Assembly (NCBI RefSeq): GCF_004354985.1
Contig: NZ_SMSK01000001.1
Span: 1-64,000, forward strand
Source of the DNA: Segetibacter sp. 3557_3
Lineage (GTDB): Bacteria > Bacteroidota > Bacteroidia > Chitinophagales > Chitinophagaceae
DNA length: 64,000 nucleotides
Direction of reading: 5' to 3'
Shown: positions 27,667 to 37,401 of the stretch, piece by piece
How positions within the stretch are numbered: position 1 is the stretch's first letter
Layout of the letters: every line of letters begins with the position of its first letter
Made by a program: the position numbers and the translations under genes
Notes under the pieces: model-generated
Database searches by the model: none
Seen by the model: the letters and a program-made list of their open reading frames with translations, nothing else
What the model was told of the DNA's origin: nothing

Positions 27667-28614
27667 TTAGTTCATCATAATCACGTTTACACTGCGTTGC
27701 AGGATGTTAAACGCGATCTCCGCCATCATATTTTCCCGGTCGAGGGTTGGATTTACCTCTGTAATTTCGAGACAACATATCTTCCGGTTTTGCATAAACT
27801 TACTCACCAGGTCTTCTGCTTCTCTTTCTCTTAAGCCATTCGTTACCGGTGTTCCGGTTCCTTTAGAGATGGAAGCGTCGAGAGAGTCTACGTCGAAGCT
27901 CACATATATATCGGTGCAATCGCTTAGGTAGCGAAGGGCCGACCGGACGACGTTCTCCGGGCCTTTCCTTCGAACCTCGTTGGTTGTGATTACTTTCATT
28001 CCGTATTTCTCAATTAATCCTTTTTCTTCTTTTTCGAAGTCACGCAGTGATATCAAGACAACGTCCTCTCCCAATACCTTTGGAGCAATATCGCCGATGT
28101 TTTTGAGGTATTCCCAGTGCTCTTTCGTTTCCTCCGAAAGTTCGTGTATGGCGTACTCGAGGTTGTCTTCGGCAATTGCAGTCGCCAGCGGCATGCCATG
28201 CATATTGCCGGAGGGGGTTGTATAGGGCGTATGCAGATCAGCATGCGCATCGATCCAGATTACCCCAAGCTTGCTCTTAGGCTTCGCCATCTTGATGCCC
28301 GCGATGGTTGCACCTGAAATGCTGTGATCACCGCTGAGGACCACCGGGAAAAAGTGGCTCTTAATTGAACTTTGTACTGCTTTGCTTACTTTATCGTACA
28401 TGGCGGCAACACCTTTAATGCGCTTTGCATATGGTGAAGCAATCGGTTCAAATAAGGTGCTGTTTTCGGTTGGAATTTTCTCGGATGGAAAATGAACAAA
28501 AAAGTTACTCATAAAATCAAGTGCAGCAATCTTTATCGCATCTATACCAAGACTTGCTCCACGAGTGCCTGCGCCGATTTCTGACGGAACCTCAATAAGC
28601 CTGATGTTCTTCAT
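27667..28614 (-). CDS. Arginase/agmatinase family hydrolase
   Basis: The 315-aa protein carries the binuclear manganese site of ureohydrolases: LSGDHSISG, WIDAHADLHTP and SFDVDSLDAS. The Met-rich strip NMHGMPLATA is arginase-like rather than agmatinase-like. It would cleave a guanidino group to urea, most simply arginine to ornithine; formimidoylglutamase remains possible. The start is the ATG at 28614. No arginine- or histidine-pathway genes flank it. Confidence 0.88.
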   Translation of the reverse strand: MKNIRLIEVPSEIGAGTRGASLGIDAIKIAALDFMSNFFVHFPSEKIPTENSTLFEPIASPYAKRIKGVAAMYDKVSKAVQSSIKSHFFPVVLSGDHSISGATIAGIKMAKPKSKLGVIWIDAHADLHTPYTTPSGNMHGMPLATAIAEDNLEYAIHELSEETKEHWEYLKNIGDIAPKVLGEDVVLISLRDFEKEEKGLIEKYGMKVITTNEVRRKGPENVVRSALRYLSDCTDIYVSFDVDSLDASISKGTGTPVTNGLREREAEDLVSKFMQNRKICCLEITEVNPTLDRENMMAEIAFNILQRSVNVIMMN

Positions 28615-28930
28615 GAAATTAATTTAGTGAAAGGAAAAGGTTCTTGTGTTACCATGCAGCAACGCTAACCAGGAATGTAGAAGTTCATTGGCAACAAGAG
28701 CCAGGCGAAAGAAAAAGTATGGAGTTGTTTGATGGGCATGTTGCTGCTAAATTACGAATTTAAGTTCTTGGTAGGTTGACGGCTGTTGCAGCTGGTTGCT
28801 AATCCCGGGTACCGTTGATTGCAGGCAGGTAACATGCTTTAGACGGGTACTATGATTGGAAAACGAATAATTGAGGCTCAGCATGGGTTATCTTTTAAGC
28901 GGTATCGGCAATGCTCAAATGGAAATAGTA
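28615..28930. other. Intergenic region, no feature seen
   Basis: The 316 bases lie between two minus-strand genes. I found no promoter match, hairpin or repeat copy here. Confidence 0.4.
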
Positions 28931-29581
28931 TCATCCGTGTGACGAGGTGGTAACTACATAAATCAGCAAACAGAGCAGCAAACTGATGATAACCGCAAAT
29001 AGCAGTTTGTATTTTTCCCAATAGCTGCTTCGCTGTTTATGTTCGAGGAAACGTTGAATATCGGATTGTGATTGGGGGTCGCTCTCAGCAAGTTGACGGA
29101 GTTTCGAAGCCAGGTTTTCGGCTAACAGAAAGTTTAAATGTTCGCATATTCTCAAAACTTCTGCGATAATTACCCTGGAACTGGATACGTCGCCTGCTTC
29201 CTTTATCACCAGCAGGTTTATTGACGAGAGCAGCTTATCAACTGCATGATATACCCATTGTTGGTTTAGGCGGTTGCTGTCGAACGATGCCACCTTTTTA
29301 CTGAGTCGTTGGGTTTGGGTTAGGATAGTGGTGAGGGTAACTGCAGGTTTAGGTGGAGTAAAAATCGTGGTTCGTTCTTTAGCCTGGTCGTATTCCCTGC
29401 GTTTGAGATGGTTTGAGAGGACGCTATAGGCTTCCTGGATCTCCTTAAATTTTTCTTCTGCGAGCTTGTTATTGTTGTTTTTGTCGGGGTGGAACTTAAG
29501 CGCGAGTTTACGGAAAGCTTTTTTTATCTCCTGCTGGCTCGCGTTGGAGCTGATGTTTAATATCTGGTAGTAATTTTTCAC
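28931..29581 (-). CDS. DnaJ-domain protein with C-terminal membrane anchor
   Basis: The N-terminal 65 residues are a J domain ([20 protein letters not shown], then [12 protein letters not shown] with the HPD triad), which stimulates a DnaK-type ATPase. A helical region of about 110 residues follows, then a C-terminal transmembrane helix ([18 protein letters not shown]). It is tail-anchored, so the J domain probably faces the cytoplasm. The start is uncertain. A GTG at 29579-29581 puts the J domain at the N-terminus, and a TTG at 29672-29674 would add 31 residues that look non-homologous. Zinc-finger and C-terminal DnaJ domains are absent, so it is not DnaJ itself. Confidence 0.8.
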   Translation of the reverse strand: MKNYYQILNISSNASQQEIKKAFRKLALKFHPDKNNNNKLAEEKFKEIQEAYSVLSNHLKRREYDQAKERTTIFTPPKPAVTLTTILTQTQRLSKKVASFDSNRLNQQWVYHAVDKLLSSINLLVIKEAGDVSSSRVIIAEVLRICEHLNFLLAENLASKLRQLAESDPQSQSDIQRFLEHKQRSSYWEKYKLLFAVIISLLLCLLIYVVTTSSHG

Positions 29582-29674
29582 ACTTCCTTTGATGAAGGTA
29601 ATTTCCGTGCCGTTGGCCGTTCTAATCTCAATTCGGGTAAAAGTAGGATGTTCCTCCAAAAGCTGACTCGGCAA

Positions 29675-30085
29675 TGGTGGAGATTATACAGAATTATGTT
29701 CATACAAATGGGCTGAAGCAAAGAAGGAGTTGGGCCCGCTACATACTGCCTTTTTTTGAACGTTGGAGCACTATCGCGTACGTTGTCGGAAGCTATCGCA
29801 TTCGTTCCGATGGTACCGTTCCCTGTGCAGAACACATTGCGTGAGGGATTGACGCGAAAAGCCCCGCAACCCGACGTAGGAGGGTAAGGGCTTGCAGCAA
29901 AAAGCCCGACCCCCCAACCCGAGTTGGGGGGACACGCCCCGTAAATGCAAATTGTTTTCTGTGCAACAATCATCGTTATTCCTAATCGCTTTCCAATCTG
30001 CAGTGCCTGTGCCTTTGCCTTGCGGCAGTAGTTTGCGTATGTTTTAATCAGGTCCGATTGTTGGTAGCAAGCATGTTATAAACCG
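29675..30085. other. Intergenic region with a Bacteroidota-type repeat
   Basis: About 400 GC-rich bases lie between the DnaJ-domain gene and the Nudix gene. Part of it (29837-29940) looks like a repeat element. An open frame on the minus strand here (29578-29973) has low-complexity, non-protein-like composition and is not called. Confidence 0.5.
29837..29940. repeat. Possible dispersed Bacteroidota repeat with hairpins
   Basis: The stretch reads GCGTGAGGGATTGACGCG, then AAAAGCCC blocks occurring twice, and includes a perfect 9-bp hairpin CCCCCCAAC / GTTGGGGGG (29910-29931). From memory, GTGAGGGAT...AAAGCCC elements recur in many Bacteroidota genomes. In this window I see only this copy. Confidence 0.45.
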
Positions 30086-30559
30086 ATGCCCATGAAACAA
30101 AGTGCCGGCATTCTTGCTTACCGGCTAGTGGGTGGCCTGGAAATTTTTCTTGTTCATCCGGGAGGTCCTTTTTTCCGAAACAAAGATCTGGGTGCATGGT
30201 CGATTCCGAAAGGAGAGTTTGAAGATGGGGAGCAGCCCCTTGAGACCGCCAAACGGGAGTTTTACGAAGAAACCGGGCATGAACCACAGGGCACATTTTT
30301 TGAATTGCAACCGGTGAAACTGAAGTCGGGTAAGGTTGTTTTTGCCTGGGCGGTTGAACAGCAGATTGATGAACGTGCCCTGGTATCGAACACTTTTTTG
30401 CTGGAATGGCCGCCGCGATCGGGCAAGAGGGTGGCTTTTCCTGAAGTTGACAAGGCTGCATGGTTTTCGCTTACCGAGGCCCGAACAAAAATAAATCCCG
30501 CGCAGGCAGATTTCCTGGATCAGTTAGCCTCGCGTTTGCAGGACAGGAACAACAGCTAA
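30086..30559 (+). CDS. Nudix hydrolase
   Basis: The 157-aa protein has an intact Nudix box at about residues 43-65 (GEFEDGEQPLETAKREFYEE followed by TG), which fits GX5EX7REUXEEXGU. It hydrolyses a nucleoside diphosphate linked to another group. The exact substrate cannot be read; N-terminal QSAGILAYR and PKGE fit the diadenosine-tetraphosphatase-like branch. The start may be ATG 30086 or 30092. It lies upstream of the GH63-like gene on the same strand, with a 195-base gap. Confidence 0.88.
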   Translation: MPMKQSAGILAYRLVGGLEIFLVHPGGPFFRNKDLGAWSIPKGEFEDGEQPLETAKREFYEETGHEPQGTFFELQPVKLKSGKVVFAWAVEQQIDERALVSNTFLLEWPPRSGKRVAFPEVDKAAWFSLTEARTKINPAQADFLDQLASRLQDRNNS

Positions 30560-30754
30560 TGTTCAGGTGCCGGGTTACTATTGTTACAAAGCGCTATTAA
30601 CAGCCTGGAAAGAGCCTAACATTCATGCCGGCATTTGCCAGGCGGGACATCAGCACCAGGAAGGCAACCAACATGAATACGATGACATTTAATCAATTGC
30701 TTCCAACTTCGAGCTGGAACTGAGTAGCCAACTCACAAATAATCAAAAGGAAGT

Positions 30755-33370
30755 ATGACAGCAGAACACCAAAGACTAGCAGCAAACCAAATAAAGAAAA
30801 ATCCACTTGAAAAATGGGGTCCCTACTTAAGCGAACGGCAGTGGGGCACAGTACGTGAAGACTATGGGCCATTTGGCGACGCCTGGAACTACTTTCCCTA
30901 TGATCATGCCCATTGCAGATCCTACATCTGGGGTGAAGATGGGATTGCTGGAATCTCGGACTACTTTCAAAATCTTTGTTTTGCCATTTCGCTTTGGAAC
31001 GGTAAGGATCCACTGCTTAAAGAACGACTGTATGGGTTAGGAAACCACGATGGCAACCACGGGGAGGACGTAAAGGAGTTGTATTATTATCTAGACAATA
31101 TCCCCTCTCACTATTACATGGAATACCTGTACAAGTACCCACAACAGGAGTTTCCTTACAAACACTTGCTGGAAGTAAACAAGCATCGTTCAAAAGAAGA
31201 GCCCGAATATGAGTTGTTAGACACCGGCATTTTTGACGACAACGCGTACTTTGATGTACACGTTACGTATGCAAAAAAGGATTCGCAGGATATCTTCATC
31301 CGCATTTCGATTACCAACAGGTTTACAGAAGCCGCACCGGTGACGTTGTTACCTACTTTATGGTACTACAACCGGCTGAGTAACCGGTCGCTGAAAGAGC
31401 AGCCCCTGATTGAAAAACGTGACGAAAACGCCGTGAAAGCTTCGCACGAGCGTTTGGGGGAATACTACTTTTATTACGAACCTGCGTCGGTTTCGATGTT
31501 CACCAACAATGTAACCAACTTTGAGAAAGTTACCGGACAGCCCAATCCTGACATCTTTACAAAAGATGCTTTTCACGAAGCGATCGTTCGCGAGATAAAT
31601 GTTGAGGAGCTTACTGCCAAAACCTCGGGAACCAAGTTTGCCCCGGTGTACCAGTTTGAGCTAGCGGGTGGAGAGGAAAAGGTTGTTTACTTAAGGTTGT
31701 CGGACAAAGACCTTGATACACCTTTTGAGCTTGGCTTTCAAAACATCTTCAATTTTCGCAAGTCGGAGGCTGATGCTTTTTACGCATCAATCCTGCCGGC
31801 GACCACCCCGGAACTGAACCGTATTCAACGACAGGCGTTAGCGGGATTACTATGGAGTAAGCAGTATTACCACTACGATGTTGAGCGTTGGCTTACCACC
31901 ACAGACGGTATCACCCCGGTAAGTGCTGGAAAGATTCACGGTCGAAATCATGAATGGAAACACCTGAAGAACCAGGACATTGTGCTGATGCCCGACAAAT
32001 GGGAGTATCCGTGGTATGCCGCATGGGACCTTGCTTTTCATTGCATCCCAATGGCGATGCTCGACCCGGGTTTCGCGAAACACCAGCTCCTGCTGATAAT
32101 GCGGGAGTGGTATATGAAACCCGATGGCCAGCTTCCTGCTTATGAATGGCACTTTAGTGATGTAAACCCGCCTGTTCATGCATGGGCCGCACTACAGGTT
32201 TACCGGATCGAGAAATCAAAAACCGGAACTGGCGATATTCCTTTTTTAAAGAAGATCTTCCAAAAGCTCATCATCAACTTTACCTGGTGGATCAACAGGA
32301 AAGATGCAAGCGGAAACAACATCTTCCAGGGGGGATTTCTTGGCCTGGATAATATCGGGGTTTTCAACCGGAGCCTTGAAATGCCCGGCGACATGCGGCT
32401 GGAACAGGCTGATGGTACCAGTTGGATGGGGATGTACGCGTTGAACATGATGGATATGGCACTTGAAATTGCCATGGAAGACGAGACGTTTGAAGATACG
32501 GCAACCAAGTTTTTCGAACACTTTGTGCTGATTGCTGAAGCGCTTAATCAACACGGCTTATGGAACGAAGCCGATAAATTCTTCTACGATACCCTTGCCA
32601 TAGCAAGTTCACAACCCCTGCAATTGCGCATTCAATCCATCGTTGGCTTAACTACCCTGTTTGCCGTTTCCATTATTGAGAATAAAGTACGCGACCGATT
32701 GCCGGACTTTAAGAAAAGGATTACGTGGCTCGAGAACTACCGTATGCGTAATCATCGCTTTTGGCCAAACGAGGAGCGGGCAGGAAGCGATAAACTCCTG
32801 ATTTCGCTCGTGCCACAAGACCGGCTAAAGAGCATTCTTGAACGCCTGCTGAACGAAGATGAATTTTTATCGCCCGGGGGTATCCGCGCACTGTCAAAAT
32901 TCCACGAAACAAACCCTTATACGGTCACGATTGATCATGTTAATTATACCATCCAGTACGATCCGGGCGACTCTACTTCAAACCTGTTTGGGGGCAACTC
33001 TAACTGGCGGGGGCCGGTGTGGATTCCCATAAATTATATCATTATCCAGTCTGTGCGCCGGTATGGTGAATTTTATGGTGATGGACTTTTGGTTGAATGC
33101 CCTGCAGGTTCCGGAAACAAAATGAACCTGGTACAGGTGGCGGAAGAATTGACCAATCGTGTGGTGAGTCTTTTTGAGAAGGATGTAGAAGGGAAGCGCA
33201 GGTTACATGGTGACTATGCCTGGTTTTATGAAAAGCCCGAAAATGAACACCTGCTGTTGTATTATGAGTACTTCCACGGCGACAAGGGTAATGGGCTGGG
33301 CGCAAGTCACCAAACAGGGTGGACCTCGTTGGTGGCACAGTTGATCAATGAGCTGCATGAAACAAAGTAG
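30755..33370 (+). CDS. GH63-like / MGH1-like glucosidase, cytoplasmic
   Basis: The 871-aa protein resembles the (alpha/alpha)6 glucosidases of the GH63/MGH1 group. Recognisable blocks are FPYDHAHCRSYIWGEDGIAG, KWEYPWYAAWDLAFHCIPMA near residue 410, NNIFQGGFLGLDNIGVFNRS near 515, and GGNSNWRGPVWIPINYI near 750. No signal peptide or membrane segment is present, so it probably acts in the cytoplasm on an alpha-glucoside such as glucosylglycerate-type solutes or an oligosaccharide. AAGGAAG precedes the ATG by a few bases. It is followed by tRNA-Arg. Confidence 0.85.
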   Translation: MTAEHQRLAANQIKKNPLEKWGPYLSERQWGTVREDYGPFGDAWNYFPYDHAHCRSYIWGEDGIAGISDYFQNLCFAISLWNGKDPLLKERLYGLGNHDGNHGEDVKELYYYLDNIPSHYYMEYLYKYPQQEFPYKHLLEVNKHRSKEEPEYELLDTGIFDDNAYFDVHVTYAKKDSQDIFIRISITNRFTEAAPVTLLPTLWYYNRLSNRSLKEQPLIEKRDENAVKASHERLGEYYFYYEPASVSMFTNNVTNFEKVTGQPNPDIFTKDAFHEAIVREINVEELTAKTSGTKFAPVYQFELAGGEEKVVYLRLSDKDLDTPFELGFQNIFNFRKSEADAFYASILPATTPELNRIQRQALAGLLWSKQYYHYDVERWLTTTDGITPVSAGKIHGRNHEWKHLKNQDIVLMPDKWEYPWYAAWDLAFHCIPMAMLDPGFAKHQLLLIMREWYMKPDGQLPAYEWHFSDVNPPVHAWAALQVYRIEKSKTGTGDIPFLKKIFQKLIINFTWWINRKDASGNNIFQGGFLGLDNIGVFNRSLEMPGDMRLEQADGTSWMGMYALNMMDMALEIAMEDETFEDTATKFFEHFVLIAEALNQHGLWNEADKFFYDTLAIASSQPLQLRIQSIVGLTTLFAVSIIENKVRDRLPDFKKRITWLENYRMRNHRFWPNEERAGSDKLLISLVPQDRLKSILERLLNEDEFLSPGGIRALSKFHETNPYTVTIDHVNYTIQYDPGDSTSNLFGGNSNWRGPVWIPINYIIIQSVRRYGEFYGDGLLVECPAGSGNKMNLVQVAEELTNRVVSLFEKDVEGKRRLHGDYAWFYEKPENEHLLLYYEYFHGDKGNGLGASHQTGWTSLVAQLINELHETK

Positions 33371-33405
33371 CCTTGCTAAGAAGGTGTTTTTACTTTTTTT
33401 CTGAT

Positions 33406-33439
33406 TTTGTTTTTGCGGAAACGTTTTTTCCTATATTTG
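33406..33439 (+). promoter_or_regulatory. Promoter of tRNA-Arg
   Basis: TATATTTG at 33432-33439 is a full -7 match, with TTTG at 33406-33409 as a slightly far -33 box (22 bases apart). The tRNA begins 14 bases downstream. Confidence 0.6.
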
Positions 33440-33453
33440 CACCCGCATTAAAC

Positions 33454-33527
33454 GGCTGCGTAGCTCAACTGAATAGAGCATCTGACTACGGATCAGAAGG
33501 TTTTAGGTTTGAATCCTAACGCGGTCA
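33454..33527 (+). tRNA. tRNA-Arg (anticodon ACG)
   Basis: A full cloverleaf can be drawn. The acceptor stem is GGCTGCG / CGCGGTC (two G-U pairs), the D stem GCTC / GAGC, the anticodon stem TCTGA / TCAGA with loop CTACGGA, and the T stem TTAGG / CCTAA with loop TTTGAAT. The discriminator base is A and the CCA is not encoded. The ACG anticodon reads CGN arginine codons after A34 deamination. Confidence 0.93.
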
Positions 33528-33551
33528 CTAAAGGGAATATCAAAATAGTTC

Positions 33552-33588
33552 AAAAGCCAGCTAAATCATTGATTTGGTTGGCTTTTTT
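33552..33588 (+). terminator. Terminator of tRNA-Arg
   Basis: The stem AAAAGCCA / TGGCTTTT, extended inward through AAATC / GATTT, is followed by a T run 25 bases after the tRNA. A close relative lies at 62683. Confidence 0.88.
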
Positions 33589-33754
33589 GCTTTTTGGTAT
33601 GTCAAATCAAAAGGAAATCATTATCCCAGAGAACTATTCATTGACTTGCAGCTAAGGACCCTACACGATTTCACCGGATTTGGTTGAGACCTATGCTGAT
33701 GTTGATCGATCCCGGGAAAAGGCAGGGTTAAAGGAAACCTCTTAAATTTAGTGT

Positions 33755-34498
33755 ATGAAACGCAGCGTAAAAAGCTTACTTGATTTTAGCATAGGCGCAA
33801 CCGATGGTGACATTGGAAAAGTTAGCGAGTTTTACTTTGATGACAGGACATGGATGATCAGGTATCTGGTTGCAGAGACAGGTAACTGGCTTTCGGGCCG
33901 AAAAGTTCTTATCTCTCCCGAGTCCCTGTTAACGCCTGATTGGGAACAGCAGGCCTTCGCAGTAAGTTTGACTAAGGAAGAGGTTAAAAGCAGCCCCGAT
34001 ATCGATACCAATAAGCCAGTCTCGCGACAGCAGGAGGCTGAGTTGGATAAGGTATTTCCCCGAACGGGTTTCCTCGCTGGCGGCCTGGGACCTGGTGGTG
34101 TAGAGACCAGTGGTACGCTCATACCTATCGAGAATATGTTTGATACAGCAAATAAAAACGAGGAGGACAATGACCCGCATCTGCGAAGCACAAAGCAGGT
34201 CACAGGTTACAGCATTAAAGCACTTGATGGGGACATTGGCGTTGTAGAAGATTTGATAATTGACGACACCAAGCTCCGGGTTGATTACCTGGTTGTTGAT
34301 ACTGGTAACTGGTTTGCGGGTAAAAAGGTAATTATTTCACCAAAATGGATCAAAGAAATTAGCTGGGAGACGTCAGAAGTTGTCGTTAATGCAACGGTTG
34401 ACCAGGTGCGAAATGCGCCGGAATACGATGTAAGTAAATACGTGGACGAGGTATACGAAAGTAGCCTTACTAATTATTATGGGCGGTTTATCTACTAA
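33755..34498 (+). CDS. Protein with two PRC-barrel domains
   Basis: The 247-aa protein is an internal duplication of the PRC barrel. Residues 8-55 contain SIGATDGDIGKVSEFYFDD followed by WMIRYLVAETGNWLSGRKV. Residues 147-195 repeat the theme with SIKALDGDIGVVEDLIIDD and YLVVDTGNWFAGKKVIISP. PRC barrels occur in ribosome-maturation and photosystem proteins, and in stand-alone stress-related proteins of unknown role like this one. It has no signal peptide and is probably cytoplasmic. It opens the run of envelope/stress genes that continues to 40380. Confidence 0.85.
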   Translation: MKRSVKSLLDFSIGATDGDIGKVSEFYFDDRTWMIRYLVAETGNWLSGRKVLISPESLLTPDWEQQAFAVSLTKEEVKSSPDIDTNKPVSRQQEAELDKVFPRTGFLAGGLGPGGVETSGTLIPIENMFDTANKNEEDNDPHLRSTKQVTGYSIKALDGDIGVVEDLIIDDTKLRVDYLVVDTGNWFAGKKVIISPKWIKEISWETSEVVVNATVDQVRNAPEYDVSKYVDEVYESSLTNYYGRFIY

Positions 34499-34580
34499 AG
34501 AGCGCTTACAAACATTATCGCAAAGAACCCATAGTAGGAAAGTACTACTTTAATATACCGGGCACTGAAAACAACGAATT

Positions 34581-35351
34581 TTGAAAGTACATAAAGTCAG
34601 GTTTTCAAACAAGGAGGGACACGATCTTTCAGCACGAATAACGCTTCCTGATAAAACAGGACCCTTTGTTTTTGCGATCATAGCTCATTGCTTTACCTGC
34701 AATAAAGATTTTAACTGTGTAAGAAATATTTCAAAGTCCCTCGCTCTTGCTGGATTTGGAATATTAAGTCTTGATTATACCGGGCTCGGGAAAAGCGATG
34801 GAAATTTTTCAGAATCAAACTTTTCTACGAACGTGAATGATTTGTTATCAGCAGCTGTTTATCTGCTTGAAAATTATACTTCACCTGCTCTAATTATTGG
34901 GCATTCTTTTGGCGGGCCTGCTGCAATTTATGCTGCTTCTCAAATACCTTCGATAAAGGCAGTAGTAACGATAGCTGCTCCGTCAGAAGTCGACCATGTA
35001 ACCCATCTTATTAAAGACAAAATTGAGGAGATAAATGCGCACGGCGAAGCGGCGGTAAGTGTAGGTGGCAACCGGGTGATGATAGAAAAGCAGTTTTTAG
35101 ATGATATAGCCCGGCACAATCTGCCGGATGCTATCAAAGAACTCGGAAAGGCAATATTGATTATGCATTCACCACACGACTCTACAGTATCCATCTCGAA
35201 TGCGGAACAGATTTATACGGCAGCAAAACACCCAAAGAGTTTTGTTTCTCTTGACAATGCAGACCATTTGCTCAGTAGCAAAAAAGATGCGTGTTATACA
35301 GGAGATCTTATTGCAGTTTGGGCACGACGATATATTAATCCGGGATTATAA
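34581..35351 (+). CDS. Alpha/beta hydrolase (OsmC-partner type, without OsmC)
   Basis: This 256-aa serine hydrolase has the nucleophile elbow GHSFGG (Ser near residue 109), acid region MHSPHDSTV and His in DNADHLL. It resembles the N-terminal half of bifunctional alpha/beta hydrolase-OsmC proteins (FAIIAHCFTCNKDFNC is typical), but the OsmC half is missing. No OsmC gene follows within the window. The only in-frame start I see is a TTG at 34581. Its substrate is unknown; the fusion family is linked to peroxide stress. Confidence 0.82.
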   Translation: MKVHKVRFSNKEGHDLSARITLPDKTGPFVFAIIAHCFTCNKDFNCVRNISKSLALAGFGILSLDYTGLGKSDGNFSESNFSTNVNDLLSAAVYLLENYTSPALIIGHSFGGPAAIYAASQIPSIKAVVTIAAPSEVDHVTHLIKDKIEEINAHGEAAVSVGGNRVMIEKQFLDDIARHNLPDAIKELGKAILIMHSPHDSTVSISNAEQIYTAAKHPKSFVSLDNADHLLSSKKDACYTGDLIAVWARRYINPGL

Positions 35352-35648
35352 TTGCCGTTACTTCTCTATCCCGAGCCGGTCTTACATCATTCTTTGTGAA
35401 GATATAATGTAGGTATTGTCGAAAAAGAATCCACTTACTCTTTGGGGCGCTGAAATGAAGTATTGACATTCCGCTAGCAAGCTTGCTTTTGTTCGGGGCA
35501 GTCTCCCGGTAAGGTAAAGAGAACATCTGCATAATGGCTTGTTGTTGCAAATTACCGTTTAAATAAATTATCCTCTTCTAATAAGATACTACTTATATAC
35601 ACGACCTTTCTTCACCAAATTACTTGATCAGGTTAAATAAGTGCTCAT

Positions 35649-36908
35649 GTGCCTGAACCCATTATCAATATCGATATGTCTATGTTTCAGACTGCAACCA
35701 AGTGGATCCATGTTTCTTACAAAAGAATTGTAACCAGTATTGCCTTTCTGCCAGCAATCATCGCATTGTTATTTTGCGCACTGTCTTATTGCATGATTAA
35801 GTTCGATTTTTCAGCCACCGGAAAATCATTGAAATCAGGTTTGACCTGGCTTAGCCTTAAAGATGCGAGCACGGCCAGAAGCATCTGTTCTGCCATAACC
35901 AGCGGAATAATTTCTCTTACCGTTTTCAGTTTCAGCATGGTAATGATATTATTAAACCAGGCCGCTTCGCAGATGAGTAACCGGGTGCTGGACAAATTGA
36001 TTGGCAACCGTTTTCAGCAGGTTGTACTTGGGTTTTACATCGGTACCATTGTCTATGCATTGTTTCTCTTAAGTACAATCCGTGATATAGATACGGGTAT
36101 TTCCATTCCGGCTATCAGCACATATCTGCTTATAACCTTAACGATAATCGATATCTTTCTGTTTATCTATTTCCTGCATTTTGTTACCCAATCCGTAAAA
36201 TACGATACTATCATTAACAAGGTTCATCACAGTACAAGAGACTGTCTCGAGTCGGTTTGTGTTATAAGCGAAAACACGGACGCAGATTTTAGCCAGCCTG
36301 CAAGTGGGATTTCTGTTCCTGTTAGGAAATCCGGGTTGTACCAGGGATTCGATCAAGAACGGCTCATTAAGCTTTGTAAAAGTGAAGACGTCATGATAAC
36401 GATGCTTCACCCACCTGCTACCTTTTTGCTCGCTGGTAGTTCAGTTATAATGGTCACCGGCAGCAAAGCTTTATCATCAAACTTCGAGGATGCTCTTAGT
36501 CAATTGATAAATGTTGATACTACTCAGGATATTACAACGAATTACTACTACGGCTTTAGACAGTTAATGGAGGTGGCGATCAAAGCATTAAGTCCTGGCA
36601 TAAATGACCCTGGAACTGCAGTGATGAGTCTACGCGCGATAATGGATTTGCTTGCCTTTCGGATGCAGCACTTTCCACGATGCCAGTTCGAAGATGAATT
36701 TGGCCAGCTTAGGATTATTGCGCATGAAAAAACAGCAACACAAATTTTTAAGGAAACGGTTCTACCTATATGGGACTACGGTTGCAAAGATCGCATGGTT
36801 CAGCAGGAGTTTATCCATTTACTGACACAATTAAAAAAGTTAAGCGATGTTCCTGCGCTTAACAGCCTGATGAGTGATGTACATAAAGCAATAGAGGAGA
36901 AAACCTGA
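35649..36908 (+). CDS. DUF2254 membrane protein
   Basis: The 419-aa protein has four transmembrane segments in its N-terminal half (about residues 30-50, 83-105, 128-147 and 156-178) and a soluble C-terminal half. Motifs such as NQAASQMSNRVLD, GFRQLMEVAIKALSPGINDPGTA and RAIMDLLA are those of the DUF2254 family, whose function is not established. GTG at 35649 opens the frame. An ATG at 35676 (MSMFQTATKW) is an equally good start. Confidence 0.85.
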   Translation: MPEPIINIDMSMFQTATKWIHVSYKRIVTSIAFLPAIIALLFCALSYCMIKFDFSATGKSLKSGLTWLSLKDASTARSICSAITSGIISLTVFSFSMVMILLNQAASQMSNRVLDKLIGNRFQQVVLGFYIGTIVYALFLLSTIRDIDTGISIPAISTYLLITLTIIDIFLFIYFLHFVTQSVKYDTIINKVHHSTRDCLESVCVISENTDADFSQPASGISVPVRKSGLYQGFDQERLIKLCKSEDVMITMLHPPATFLLAGSSVIMVTGSKALSSNFEDALSQLINVDTTQDITTNYYYGFRQLMEVAIKALSPGINDPGTAVMSLRAIMDLLAFRMQHFPRCQFEDEFGQLRIIAHEKTATQIFKETVLPIWDYGCKDRMVQQEFIHLLTQLKKLSDVPALNSLMSDVHKAIEEKT

Positions 36909-37401
36909 GTGTAACAAGAATTCAGGAGAACATGAATTAAAGTCAGGTAAACATTAGTGCAATATTTTTCACTTATTCCAAAGCGCAAGTTACCCTATCA
37001 ATAAATAGCCATCACGCGCAAAAAAAGTATATTCTTGAAGGTTTATTCCTGGGTGGATACGTAACATTTCCGGGGCGGAATGTTAAAACAAGCGGAAGAC
37101 TGATCTAAAAAGTAAAGACGCCGTTAGAGGTGAGGGGTTTTAATTTGCCAGCCGAAATACAAATTTAAAGTTTACGATCCTGCTAAACCCTTTTCCGTGC
37201 ATTTTCTATAAAATTCTCAATTAAATGATGCTGCATTATAAATGGGTATTGACTTCAGAAGTTAACAAAAAATCAGGAGCTAAAAACAGTACATCGCCAT
37301 AAAGCATAAAACTGCAGGTAACAGTACTTCCGCGTTCTTTCACGCGAGATTGTCACAACTGGTCGCAAGTGTGTCTGCTTAAGATTACTTCTTTTCAGAT
37401 G
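36909..37401. other. Intergenic region, no feature seen
   Basis: About 490 AT-rich bases lie between convergent genes. I found no open frame of note, no repeat copy and no clear terminator. Confidence 0.4.

Noticed and set aside
29578-29973. 131-aa minus-strand open frame
   Set aside because: It overlaps the DnaJ gene 5' end and a GC-rich repeat; composition is not protein-like.
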